From: Malonomonas rubra DSM 5091
GTDB taxonomy: Bacteria; Desulfobacterota; Desulfuromonadia; Desulfuromonadales; Geopsychrobacteraceae
Assembly (NCBI RefSeq): GCF_900142125.1
Contig: NZ_FQZT01000009.1
Location: 84,428-148,427, forward strand
Direction of reading: 5' to 3'
DNA length: 64,000 nt
The position numbers and the translations under genes were made by a program. Positions 33,761-41,997 of the stretch are shown here, one piece after another. The stretch's first letter is position 1. The number at the start of each line of letters is the position of its first letter. Under the pieces are notes generated by a model. That model saw nothing but the letters and a program-made list of their open reading frames with translations, did not search any database and was not told the DNA's origin.

Positions 33761-35029
33761 ATGATTATCGATATCCCCTGTCACCGCGAACAGGTCACTT
33801 TCGAAATACCAGTTCAGTATGAAGAGCGGGTCAAGGTTCTCGGTACGGCCAATAGTGCGTCGTCTGCTATCGGGGTGGCGGAGATAAAAGGCGCGCTCAG
33901 TTCGCCGATTGAGACTGCTCCGTTGGCGGAACTGGCCAGGGGGAGAATGTCGGTCTGCATCGTCATTTCCGATATCACCCGACCGGTTCCTAACAAGTTA
34001 TTGCTGCCTCCAATTCTTGACACTCTTGAAACGGCGGGTATTTCGCGTGAAGCCATTACCTTGCTGATAGCGACCGGGATGCATCGTCCGAACCTGGGTG
34101 AGGAACTGGTAGAGCTGGTCGGCGCTGACATCGCGGAAAACTATCGAATCATCAATCATGACTGCAGGGCACAAGAGGACCTGCGCGAAGTCATGAAAAT
34201 TGATGGTGCAGCGATTGAAATCAATCGGCACTACCTCGACGCTGATTTGAAAATCCTGACCGGCCTGATCGAGCCGCATCCTTTCGCCGGATTTTCCGGT
34301 GGCGGAAAATCGATCCTGCCCGGAATTTCCAGCTTTGAGACCATGACCTTCATGCACTCTTTCGCCCTGGTCGATCATCCCGATGTAGCCACTGCAAAGG
34401 TCGAAAATAATCCGTTCCGCCATCATGTCAACAGCATCTGCCAGACCGCCGGGGTCGATTTTATTGTTAACGTTATTGTCGATCATAGCAAACAGCCGAT
34501 CGCGGTTTTTGCCGGTGATGTTCAAGCTGCTTTTGCTGCCGGTTGTGAAATGGCTGAACGGAATGCGGTGGTCCGGGTTGGAGAACCGGGCGACCTGATC
34601 ATTACCAGCGCCGGGGGCTATCCCCTCGACGCGACCTTCTACCAATCGACCAAGGGATTGATTGCTGCCGGGGAGATCGTTCGTCCCGGGGGGACTTTGT
34701 TGCTTATTTCCGGTTGTTGCGAGGGACTTGGCAGCGAGAGCTACTGCCGGATCATCAACAGCGCCCAGGGATCACCGGCACAGTTCAGGGAAATTTACAG
34801 CGACCCCGATAATTTCGTCATTGACCAGTGGGGCGCTCAGGCCTATTTTCAGGCGCTGGAACGTGCAGGTCGGATTCTGCTGTACTCCCCCAACTTGACC
34901 CAGGAGCAGGTCGCTCCTTTCGGTATCACCCTGATCCATGAGCTGGATCAGGCCATTGCTGAACTCTGTGCCGCAAGTTGCCACATTTATGTCGTGCCGG
35001 AAGGTCCTTACGTCGCTTCGGTGCTTTAA
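33761..35029 (+). CDS. larA: LarA-family nickel-pincer racemase (lactate racemase-like)
   Basis: A 422-aa enzyme of the LarA family that uses the nickel-pincer nucleotide cofactor to invert 2-hydroxy acids. Key positions match L. plantarum LarA closely: H108 in ATGMHRP, H173 in EPHPFAGFSGG, the cofactor-anchoring K183 in GGGKSILPG and H199 in MTFMHSF, with the same 10- and 16-residue spacings known for H174/K184/H200. The SDITRP motif (70-75) is also present. Context (TRAP transporter upstream, lactate oxidation proteins downstream) supports lactate or a similar acid. The cofactor synthesis genes larB, larC and larE are not in the window. The exact substrate within the diverse LarA family is unproven. 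Confidence 0.9.
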   Translation: MIIDIPCHREQVTFEIPVQYEERVKVLGTANSASSAIGVAEIKGALSSPIETAPLAELARGRMSVCIVISDITRPVPNKLLLPPILDTLETAGISREAITLLIATGMHRPNLGEELVELVGADIAENYRIINHDCRAQEDLREVMKIDGAAIEINRHYLDADLKILTGLIEPHPFAGFSGGGKSILPGISSFETMTFMHSFALVDHPDVATAKVENNPFRHHVNSICQTAGVDFIVNVIVDHSKQPIAVFAGDVQAAFAAGCEMAERNAVVRVGEPGDLIITSAGGYPLDATFYQSTKGLIAAGEIVRPGGTLLLISGCCEGLGSESYCRIINSAQGSPAQFREIYSDPDNFVIDQWGAQAYFQALERAGRILLYSPNLTQEQVAPFGITLIHELDQAIAELCAASCHIYVVPEGPYVASVL

Positions 35030-35088
35030 CCGGAAGCGGGATAATTGTTGTTTTATAGCAAGCTGTCAGCTTGAAGGTCGGAAGCAAA

Positions 35089-35838
35089 ATGTCTTTACCC
35101 AATCATGTCTCTTTATTTTTAACCTGTTCCGCGGAAACCCTTTATCCGGATGTTGGACGGGCTTGTGTCAAGGTGTTGGAAGCGGCCGGCTTTACCGTCG
35201 AGTTCCGCCAGGAGCAGACCTGTTGCGGTCAGAAATGGTTAAACACCAACGAAACCCGCGAAGCAAAACTGATGGCCCGACATTTCCTGCAGGTTTTCGA
35301 ATCGGCCGAGGTGATCGTCGCGCCCAGCTCCTCTTGTGTTGATACGGTCAGAAATCAGTATCCGGATCTTTTCAGCGATGATCCGGGATTGCACGCTCGC
35401 TTTGTCGCTTTGGGAGAGAAGACCTACGAGTTCTGTGAATTCCTCGATAAGGCTGGAATCCGCGAGCTGCCAGTACATCCGAACCCTGTCCCAACCACCT
35501 ATCACTCGACCTGTCGGACCTTGCGCGGAATCGGTCTGCGTGGCGTTGCTGAAAACTATTTACAGCAGTTACTGGGTGATAGATTCATTGAGCTGCCGGA
35601 AAGCGAAACCTGCTGCGGTTTCGGTGGGACGTTCTCGGTTAAACTTCCAGAGGTTTCCGGCCAACTGTTGCAGGACAAACTGGACAATATCTTCAGCACC
35701 GGCGCCGAGGTTGTGACTGCTCTCGATCTGAGCTGTATGACCCATCTTTCTGCCGGGGCCAAAAAGCAAGGCCGCACGTTACGCTTTGCCCATCTTGCTG
35801 AGTTGCTTGCCGAAGCATTGGATGGAGCAGAACAATGA
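35089..35838 (+). CDS. lutA: LutA-type (Fe-S)-binding oxidoreductase subunit
   Basis: A 249-aa subunit of the LutABC L-lactate oxidation complex. It has two CCG (DUF224) domains: the first with EQTCCGQKWLN, the second with ETCCGFGGTFSVK, as in heterodisulfide-reductase-like subunits. The start is ATG 35089 after GGAAG; a TTG upstream is in frame. A small 6-bp hairpin (35059-35073) lies before it. The stop overlaps the lutBC start by four bases. With the fused LutBC protein it would oxidise lactate to pyruvate and pass electrons on; homologues also serve glycolate oxidation. Confidence 0.9.
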   Translation: MSLPNHVSLFLTCSAETLYPDVGRACVKVLEAAGFTVEFRQEQTCCGQKWLNTNETREAKLMARHFLQVFESAEVIVAPSSSCVDTVRNQYPDLFSDDPGLHARFVALGEKTYEFCEFLDKAGIRELPVHPNPVPTTYHSTCRTLRGIGLRGVAENYLQQLLGDRFIELPESETCCGFGGTFSVKLPEVSGQLLQDKLDNIFSTGAEVVTALDLSCMTHLSAGAKKQGRTLRFAHLAELLAEALDGAEQ

Positions 35839-37874
35839 AACCGACTGCCACACGACATAATTTTCGTGCTGCCAGCAGCAGCGCCATCCAGAACAAGCGC
35901 GTACAAAAGGCGGTCCGCAATACCGCAGGTCTGCTCGCCCGGATGCGCGCGACCACGGTTAACACCAAGCCTGAATTCGAAGAGCTGCGCAACTGGGGAC
36001 GAAACCGCAAACTGCTGGTTTCAGAAAACCTTGAAAAATGGGTTGCGCAATTCAAGGCCCAAGTCGAACAGCAGGGTGGCGTGGTTCATCGTGCCAAGGA
36101 TGCCGCAGAAGCGGGGCGGATTATCAGCGAGATTGCCCGGGAACGAGGGATCACAGCTGCAGTAAAATCGAAATCGATGACCAGCGAGGAGGTTGGTCTC
36201 AACGACATCTTGCAGGATGCTGGTATTACAGTCACCGAAACCGATCTGGGGGAGTTTATCGTTCAGCTTGCCGGGGAGCATCCGTCTCACATCCTGGCTC
36301 CGGCGATCCACCGCAACCAGGATGACGTGCGCAAACTTTTTACCGAGAAGCTCGGGGCACCTGCTGATCTCGATGTCGAGGGACTGGTTCGTTTTGCCCG
36401 CAAAGTTCTGCGCCACAAGTTTCTCGAAGCCGGGATGGGGATTACCGGAGGCAACTTTGCTGTCGCCGATACCGGGACCGTGGCGATTGTCACCAACGAA
36501 GGGAATGGACGGATGTGTACCACGGTGCCCCCGGTTCATGTCGCCCTGGTTGGCATCGAGAAGTTGATCCCCAGCATTAAGGACCTGCCAGATTTTCTTT
36601 CCCTGCTCACTTGCTCGGCAACCGGGCAGCGGGCCTCCAGCTATATCAGCATGACAACCGGACCTCGGCGAACGAACGAAACTGAAGGCCCCGAAGAGTT
36701 TCACGTTGTTCTGCTTGATAACGGCCGGAGCAGCATCGCTGCCAGTCCCTGGCGAGAGATGTTGCATTGCCTGCATTGCGGCAGCTGCCTGAACCATTGC
36801 CCGGTTTACCATGCCGTTGGCGGTCACGCTTATGAATCATCCTATCCGGGGCCGATGGGCAGCGTGCTGTCGACCTTGCTCTGGGGTAAGCAGAGTTACC
36901 CCGAGCTGGCGAATGCCTGCACCCTCTGTGGCCGGTGCGTGGACGTCTGTGCTGTCAAGATTCCTTTGGCCAACTATCACCGGACCCTGCGTCATCAGGG
37001 TGGCAGCAATAGTCAGACATCGTATTTAGCTGCCCGACTGGCATCTCATCCTGGCGCCTATCGCCGAGGCATCCATGCGCTTCGTCGCATGCTGCGGACG
37101 CAGCCGCTCACTAAAGTACTGCCGAAAATCAATAAAAGTGTGGCGAATTGGCAGAGCTGCCGCGTGCTACCTGTGGCCGGAGAGGAACAGCCATTCCGCG
37201 ACTGGTGGCACCAGCATCAGCCCAAAGGTCAAGCTCCCAAGCTGAAGCGTGTGGAAACAAAAGAGGTACCAAGCGTCCCAGAAGATAAGAAGGCAGGAAC
37301 AGCCGATCGCGAAGAATTGCTGGCTCTCTATCGGCAACGTGCTGGAGCGCTGGGAGTCGAAATTGTTGAGACGTCGGTGGCCGAACTTTCCGGACTGATC
37401 GGCAACCTGCTCAAAGATGAGTCTGTCTCCTCTGTCGCGCTCCCGCGTGCTGGCTGGCCACAAAAGTTGGATGAGCGAGTCGCTGAAATTCTGGCTGGGG
37501 CTGATTGTCAAACTGTCAGCTGTGAAGATGAAACCGGCTGGAATATGGCTGCGCTGGCCAACGCGCAGCTGGGTATCACCTACAGTTCAGCTTTTCTGGC
37601 GGAGACCGGTTCGCTGATCTACCCGGCAGGTGCAGGCAATGGAACCCTGGCGTCTCTTTTGCCCGAGGTTCATCTGGCCATCAGTGCAAGCTCGACGTTG
37701 CTGTCAGATCTCAATGCCTATTTCAAGAATGAGGCTGGTCCGCTGCCATCACGGCTGACACAAATCGCCGGACCCAGCCGGACCGGGGATATCGAGGGGA
37801 CCATGACCGTTGGCGTCCATGGTCCGCGACGGGTAATTCACTGGATACTGAGCGATCTAGATACAGGACAGTGA
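35835..37874 (+). CDS. LutB-LutC fusion: LUD domain iron-sulfur protein plus LutC domain
   Basis: A 679-aa protein in a single frame. Residues 1-460 correspond to LutB: an LUD domain (about 70-290) followed by two ferredoxin-like motifs, CLHCGSCLNHCPVYHAVGG (about 311-329) and CTLCGRCVDVCAVKIP (about 361-376). Residues about 485-679 form a second LUD domain equivalent to LutC, ending GTMTVGVHGPRRVIHWIL. In Bacillus, LutB and LutC are separate. The linker (about 440-485) is charged and Pro/Lys-rich. It overlaps lutA by four bases and ends the operon. Role: electron transfer in oxidation of L-lactate to pyruvate. Fusion is real in the sequence, since there is no stop or frameshift between the halves. 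Confidence 0.92.
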   Translation: MKPTATRHNFRAASSSAIQNKRVQKAVRNTAGLLARMRATTVNTKPEFEELRNWGRNRKLLVSENLEKWVAQFKAQVEQQGGVVHRAKDAAEAGRIISEIARERGITAAVKSKSMTSEEVGLNDILQDAGITVTETDLGEFIVQLAGEHPSHILAPAIHRNQDDVRKLFTEKLGAPADLDVEGLVRFARKVLRHKFLEAGMGITGGNFAVADTGTVAIVTNEGNGRMCTTVPPVHVALVGIEKLIPSIKDLPDFLSLLTCSATGQRASSYISMTTGPRRTNETEGPEEFHVVLLDNGRSSIAASPWREMLHCLHCGSCLNHCPVYHAVGGHAYESSYPGPMGSVLSTLLWGKQSYPELANACTLCGRCVDVCAVKIPLANYHRTLRHQGGSNSQTSYLAARLASHPGAYRRGIHALRRMLRTQPLTKVLPKINKSVANWQSCRVLPVAGEEQPFRDWWHQHQPKGQAPKLKRVETKEVPSVPEDKKAGTADREELLALYRQRAGALGVEIVETSVAELSGLIGNLLKDESVSSVALPRAGWPQKLDERVAEILAGADCQTVSCEDETGWNMAALANAQLGITYSSAFLAETGSLIYPAGAGNGTLASLLPEVHLAISASSTLLSDLNAYFKNEAGPLPSRLTQIAGPSRTGDIEGTMTVGVHGPRRVIHWILSDLDTGQ

Positions 37875-37881
37875 AAAGAGA

Positions 37882-37914
37882 AAGGGCCCTTCGTTATTGA
37901 AAGGCCCTTCCTGT
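37882..37914. terminator. Probable bidirectional terminator between lutBC and livK
   Basis: AAGGGCC (37882-37888) pairs with GGCCCTT (37903-37909); T-rich sequence follows on + and A-rich sequence precedes it (T-rich on -). It lies between two convergent operons and can serve both. The stem is short. Confidence 0.55.
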
Positions 37915-37935
37915 TTTACTGTGTTCAGATGCCGA

Positions 37936-39087
37936 TTATTCAGCCATCACGAACTTGCCATCTTTCACCTGAACGATGACCATTGAGTCGACGCCAAGAC
38001 CGTTGTGATCCTCCGCGGTCAGGTTGTAGGTACCCGAAATACCAATGTAGTTCTTGGTGTTTTCGATCTCCTTGCGCAGCGCTTGCGGCTCGGTGCCGAC
38101 CTTCTTGATCGCATTGGCAATCATCATGATCGCATCCCAGGCGTAGCCGGAGTGTGTGTTGATCGGGAACTGCTTGTCGTAACCCTTCTCCTTGTACAGC
38201 TTGATGAATTCGAGGCTGACCTCTTTCTGCGGGTCGCTGTCAGGCAGCTCGTTGGCGACCATCAGTTTGGTGGCCGGCATCCTGTCCCCTTCGCTGGCAG
38301 CGCCGGCTAGTTCTATGTATTTCGGATCAGGCAAGCCGTGGCACTGGAACAGCGGAAGTTCGATGCCGAGCTGGACCTTGTTCTTGGCGATAATCGAGCC
38401 GGCCGGTCCGGTCGTCCAGGCAACGATCGCCTGCGGGTTCTGGTTCTTGACCTTGGTCAGCTGTGCAGTCATATCGGTATCGCGGGTACCGAAAGATTCC
38501 TCGGCGACCAGCTCGATTCCGTACTGCGGTGCAAGTTTTTTCACCCAGCGTGCACCGTCTTTGCCGAAACCGTCGGTTCCAGTCATCAACGCGATCTTGG
38601 TCATTCCCTTCTCCTTCAGGTAGATCAAAAGTCGCTCGACAGCAGTACCGTTGCGTTGCGGTGATTTGAAAATCCATTCGAAGGAGCCGAATTTTCCGCC
38701 CATGATGACGGGATCACCGCCGACCGTCATGACAATCGGAATTTTGGCCTGGTCGGCAATCTTTTTCACGTTCATGCCGGTGTCGGTCAGGGTTGGGCCG
38801 ACAATCGCGACAACCTTATCCTTGTAGATAAATTTCTTGGCAATCGAAGCTGCTTTTGCCGGGTTGGCTTCGGTGTCACCAATTTCCAGCTCGAGCATTT
38901 TTCCGTTGATGCCGCCTTCGCTGTTGATTTTTTCAACGACCATCTCAGCGACCAGTTTGGTCGGTGTGCCGATAAAGGATGCTCGGCCAGAGAGGTCGAA
39001 AAAGGCACCCAGCTTGATGGTGTCAGCAGCCAGCAGCGGGCTGGCGATAATCAGCAGACAGGTGAGCAGTACAATGATTTTGCGCAT
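37936..39087 (-). CDS. livK: Branched-chain-type ABC transporter substrate-binding protein (LivK-like)
   Basis: A 383-aa periplasmic binding protein (peripla_BP_6 type). Start ATG 39087 with GGAGGAG in front; the signal peptide MRKIIVLLTCLLIIASPLLA is cleaved near residue 22. The mature part shows IKLGAFFDLSGRASFIG, VEKINSEGGINGK, the FIYKDKVVAIVGP segment and FEWIFKSPQRNGTAVERLLIYL. It is the last gene of the reverse-strand operon livH-iorA-iorB-livM-livG-livF::paaK. The ligand is not readable from sequence; context suggests aromatic amino acids or aryl acids. A 58-nt gap separates it from the ligase gene, the largest in this operon, so its expression may be set separately. Confidence 0.9.
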   Translation of the reverse strand: MRKIIVLLTCLLIIASPLLAADTIKLGAFFDLSGRASFIGTPTKLVAEMVVEKINSEGGINGKMLELEIGDTEANPAKAASIAKKFIYKDKVVAIVGPTLTDTGMNVKKIADQAKIPIVMTVGGDPVIMGGKFGSFEWIFKSPQRNGTAVERLLIYLKEKGMTKIALMTGTDGFGKDGARWVKKLAPQYGIELVAEESFGTRDTDMTAQLTKVKNQNPQAIVAWTTGPAGSIIAKNKVQLGIELPLFQCHGLPDPKYIELAGAASEGDRMPATKLMVANELPDSDPQKEVSLEFIKLYKEKGYDKQFPINTHSGYAWDAIMMIANAIKKVGTEPQALRKEIENTKNYIGISGTYNLTAEDHNGLGVDSMVIVQVKDGKFVMAE

Positions 39088-39145
39088 AATCTTCTCCTCC
39101 ATGTAATTTTTTAAAGGCGAACCTTGTATCCGCCCGAATCGAGTA

Positions 39146-41233
39146 TCAGACAATCTCGTCCTGAATCCGGTTATCGAACACCCGCTGGCTCTTTTTTTCT
39201 GAACGGGGCAGACTTGAATAGTCGACCAGCTCTACTTCCGCGGAGACCAGCAGCTGTTTTTTGATCTGGTGCTTTACCTCGTGGGTCAGCTCCGGGCTGC
39301 GTTTGGCATCAACCCCTTCGGCGCGTTCGACAACTAACCGCATTTGTCCACGTTCCGATTCGTCGCGGGTGAGATGTATCTGGTATTCGGAGCCGAGGCC
39401 CGGAACCGCTGAAAGGATGGTGTCGATGCTGGATGGATAAATATTGACGCCACGGAACTTGATGGTGTCGTCGGAGCGACCTTTGATCCGTGAATGACGA
39501 GGCAGAATACTGCCACAGCTGCATTGACCGGGGATGATCCGGGTGATGTCGCGAGTGCGGTAACGGATCAGCGGCGCGCCCTCCTTGCAAAGCGTGGTGA
39601 CCACCATCTCACCCCATTCACCTTCCGGCACCGGCTGCAGAGTCTCCGGATCAAGGATTTCGAGGATGTAGTAGTCGCCCCAGTAGTGGATGCAGTCGTG
39701 CTCTGAACACTCGATGCCGGTGCCGGGACCGTATAGTTCGGTCAGACCGGTGATGTCGAAAAGCTCGGCGCCGCCAAACAGTTCGGAGATCTTTTTGCGC
39801 ATTGAGCGGCTGGAGCGTTCCGAGCCGTAGATGATCTTGTTGACGGCAATCTTGTCAGCGATGCCGCGCTTGTGGATCTCTTCAGCCATCAGCAATGCCA
39901 TCGAGGCGGTTGAGCAGAACACCGTCGACTGGAAATCGAGCAGGAACTGGATCTGCATGTCGATGTTGCCCGGGCCGACCGGTACCGCCAGTGCACCGAT
40001 CTTTTCGCAGCCAAGTTGAAAACCCATGCCGGCGGTCCAGACACCGTAACCGACAGCGATCTGCACCCGGTCAAGCGGGGTGACGCCGGCCATCTGGTAG
40101 CAGCGGGCAAAGAAGTCGGTCCAGTCGTCCAGATCCTTTTGCGTGTAGCAGAGCACCTTACGTTTACCGGTGGTGCCGGAGGATGCATGCACCCGGACGA
40201 TCTGCTCGAAAGGGACCGAGCGCAGCGGGAAAGGGTAGCCATCACGCAGGTCGTCAGCGGTGGTGAAAGGCAGTTTTTTCACGTCATCGAGGCATTGAAT
40301 CGAATCGGGAGTCACCCCGGCGGCATCGAAACGCTCACGATATTCGGCAGAGCCCTCGTAGGCGTGACGTACGGTCCACTGCAAGCCTTTGAGCTGGTGT
40401 TCCTGCAGTTCCGCTTCAGTTTTGAAATCGGGCATGAAGTTCTGTTGACGCATATCTGGTTTCTCCAAACGGATATTGGTCAGTCCGGCAGCACCGAGAC
40501 GGCTTGCCGCGGGATTCTCCTGACTTGCGGCACCGAGAAAAGCGGACCGCAGGATCGGGTCGTTGAGCAGTTCGTCGCTCTTGCCCTGCTCAACGATTTT
40601 GCCGTTGGCCAGCAGGTAGGCACGGTCGGAACCGGAGAGCGCGCGGGCGGCATTCTGCTCCACCAGCAGGATCGTGGTGCCACTGCGACTGAGCTGATGG
40701 ATAATCGCAAAAATTTCATCAGTGATGATCGGGGCAATGCCGAGACTCGGTTCGTCGAGTAGCAAAATGCGTGGCTTCGCCATCAGCGCCCGGCCGATCG
40801 CCAGCATCTGTTGCTCACCACCGGAGAGGGTGCCGGCCAGTTGCAGATGTCGTTCTCGCAGTTTCGGAAAACGATCGAATACCTCTTCGATTCGCTCAGC
40901 TTCCTCGGCTTTTGACAGCTTCAGCGGAATAGCTCCCAGTTGCAGGTTCTCCCGTACCGACAGTTCCGGAAAAACCTCACGCCCTTCCGGTGAGAGCGCC
41001 AGCCCCAGCCTCACCATCTGCGCCGGGTTTTTCCCGGTAACCGGTTTGCCATCAAGCAGGATTTCGCCGCCAGTCGGTTTGACCAGCCCCATCAGGCATT
41101 TGAGCAGGGTGCTTTTGCCGGCGCCGTTGGCACCGACCAGCGCCACGGTTTCGCCCGTTGAGATTTCGAGATCGACACCGAACAGCGCCTGGGCGGCACC
41201 GTAGTGGGCAGTCAGGTTGTTAATTTTCAGCAT
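39146..41233 (-). CDS. Fusion: LivF ABC ATPase + phenylacetate-CoA ligase (PaaK)
   Basis: One uninterrupted 695-aa frame. Residues 1-236 are a complete LivF ATPase: Walker A GANGAGKST (34-42), signature LSGGEQQ (136-142), Walker B RILLLDEP (155-162) and the terminal RSAFLGA. After a 25-residue linker, residues 261-695 form a complete phenylacetate-CoA ligase (AMP-forming): HASSGTTGKRKVLCYTQKDL, ITGLTELYGPGTG, LIRYRTRDITRI and FRGVNIYPSSID. M261 (codon 40451-40453) has GGAG at 40463-40466, nine bases away, so free ligase might also be made. The gene overlaps the livG stop by one base. Reaction of the second half: aryl acid + CoA + ATP to aryl-CoA + AMP + PPi, or the reverse for ATP gain. Coupling of ABC transport with CoA activation is inference. 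Confidence 0.93.
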   Translation of the reverse strand: MLKINNLTAHYGAAQALFGVDLEISTGETVALVGANGAGKSTLLKCLMGLVKPTGGEILLDGKPVTGKNPAQMVRLGLALSPEGREVFPELSVRENLQLGAIPLKLSKAEEAERIEEVFDRFPKLRERHLQLAGTLSGGEQQMLAIGRALMAKPRILLLDEPSLGIAPIITDEIFAIIHQLSRSGTTILLVEQNAARALSGSDRAYLLANGKIVEQGKSDELLNDPILRSAFLGAASQENPAASRLGAAGLTNIRLEKPDMRQQNFMPDFKTEAELQEHQLKGLQWTVRHAYEGSAEYRERFDAAGVTPDSIQCLDDVKKLPFTTADDLRDGYPFPLRSVPFEQIVRVHASSGTTGKRKVLCYTQKDLDDWTDFFARCYQMAGVTPLDRVQIAVGYGVWTAGMGFQLGCEKIGALAVPVGPGNIDMQIQFLLDFQSTVFCSTASMALLMAEEIHKRGIADKIAVNKIIYGSERSSRSMRKKISELFGGAELFDITGLTELYGPGTGIECSEHDCIHYWGDYYILEILDPETLQPVPEGEWGEMVVTTLCKEGAPLIRYRTRDITRIIPGQCSCGSILPRHSRIKGRSDDTIKFRGVNIYPSSIDTILSAVPGLGSEYQIHLTRDESERGQMRLVVERAEGVDAKRSPELTHEVKHQIKKQLLVSAEVELVDYSSLPRSEKKSQRVFDNRIQDEIV

Positions 41234-41997
41234 CAGGCTGTTGCCTCCATCCGTCCCAGGTAGGCTTCAAGCACCAGCGGATTTCGCCGTACCTCCTCCG
41301 GTGTGCCGGTGGCGATACATTTGCCACTGTCGAGCACTACTACCTGGTCAGCGATCTCCATGACCAAGTCCATGTCGTGTTCCACCAGCAGCATAGTGTG
41401 ACCCGCGCTGCGCAGCAGTCTCAACTGCTCGCCAACCTCAGCCGTTTCTTCAGCGTTGAGCCCTGCGACCGGCTCGTCGAGGAGGAGAAGGTCGGGTTGG
41501 CTGACGGTGGCGCGGGCCAGTTCGACCCGTTTTTTATCGCCGTAAGCAAGAATTCCGGCAGGCCAGTCGGCTTTATCGCTCAGGCTAAACCGATCAAGCG
41601 CTTCCATTGCCCGCAGTTTCAGTTGTCGTTCGCGGTGGCGCAGGTAGGGGAGCCGCAGCATCGCCATCAGCATTGAGCTACCTCCTTCGCAGGTCAGCCC
41701 CGTCAGCACGTTGTCGAGCACTGTCAACCGCGGAAACAGCTTCAGGTTCTGGAAAGTCCGGGCGATACCGAGCCGGGCGACCTGGTGTGCCGGTAACGCA
41801 GTGATCTTTTTCTGCTGGAAAGAAACCGTACCCTTGCTTGGCTGCAGCACACCGGTGGTACAGTTGATCAGGGTGCTCTTCCCTGCTCCGTTCGGTCCGA
41901 TCAGCGCAGTGACAAGACCCTGTGGCACCTCAAAGCTGACATCGCTCAATGCAGGCAGACCACCGAAGTTTTTACTGACATTTTCAAGCTTCAGCAT
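41233..41997 (-). CDS. livG: Branched-chain-type ABC transporter ATPase LivG
   Basis: A 254-aa ATPase with Walker A GPNGAGKST, the LivG-type C-loop AYGDKKRVELARA, Walker B DLLLLDEPVAGLN and the family end PLVLEAYLG. It overlaps livM at its start (14 bp) and livF::paaK at its stop, so the transporter genes are tightly coupled. It pairs with the LivF domain of the neighbouring fusion to drive LivH/LivM. The internal segment CEGGSSMLMAMLRLPY is the usual family insertion. Confidence 0.94.
   Translation of the reverse strand: MLKLENVSKNFGGLPALSDVSFEVPQGLVTALIGPNGAGKSTLINCTTGVLQPSKGTVSFQQKKITALPAHQVARLGIARTFQNLKLFPRLTVLDNVLTGLTCEGGSSMLMAMLRLPYLRHRERQLKLRAMEALDRFSLSDKADWPAGILAYGDKKRVELARATVSQPDLLLLDEPVAGLNAEETAEVGEQLRLLRSAGHTMLLVEHDMDLVMEIADQVVVLDSGKCIATGTPEEVRRNPLVLEAYLGRMEATA

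Noticed and set aside
35059..35073. 6-bp hairpin CAAGCT-GTC-AGCTTG between larA and lutA as a terminator
   Set aside because: Short, A/T-containing stem without a T run, inside an operon with a common function.
40430..40530. Suspicion that the LivF-PaaK fusion is a sequencing artefact
   Set aside because: The frame stays open with normal codon use through the linker and both halves are full length; read support cannot be examined here, so this is kept as a check in the finding.
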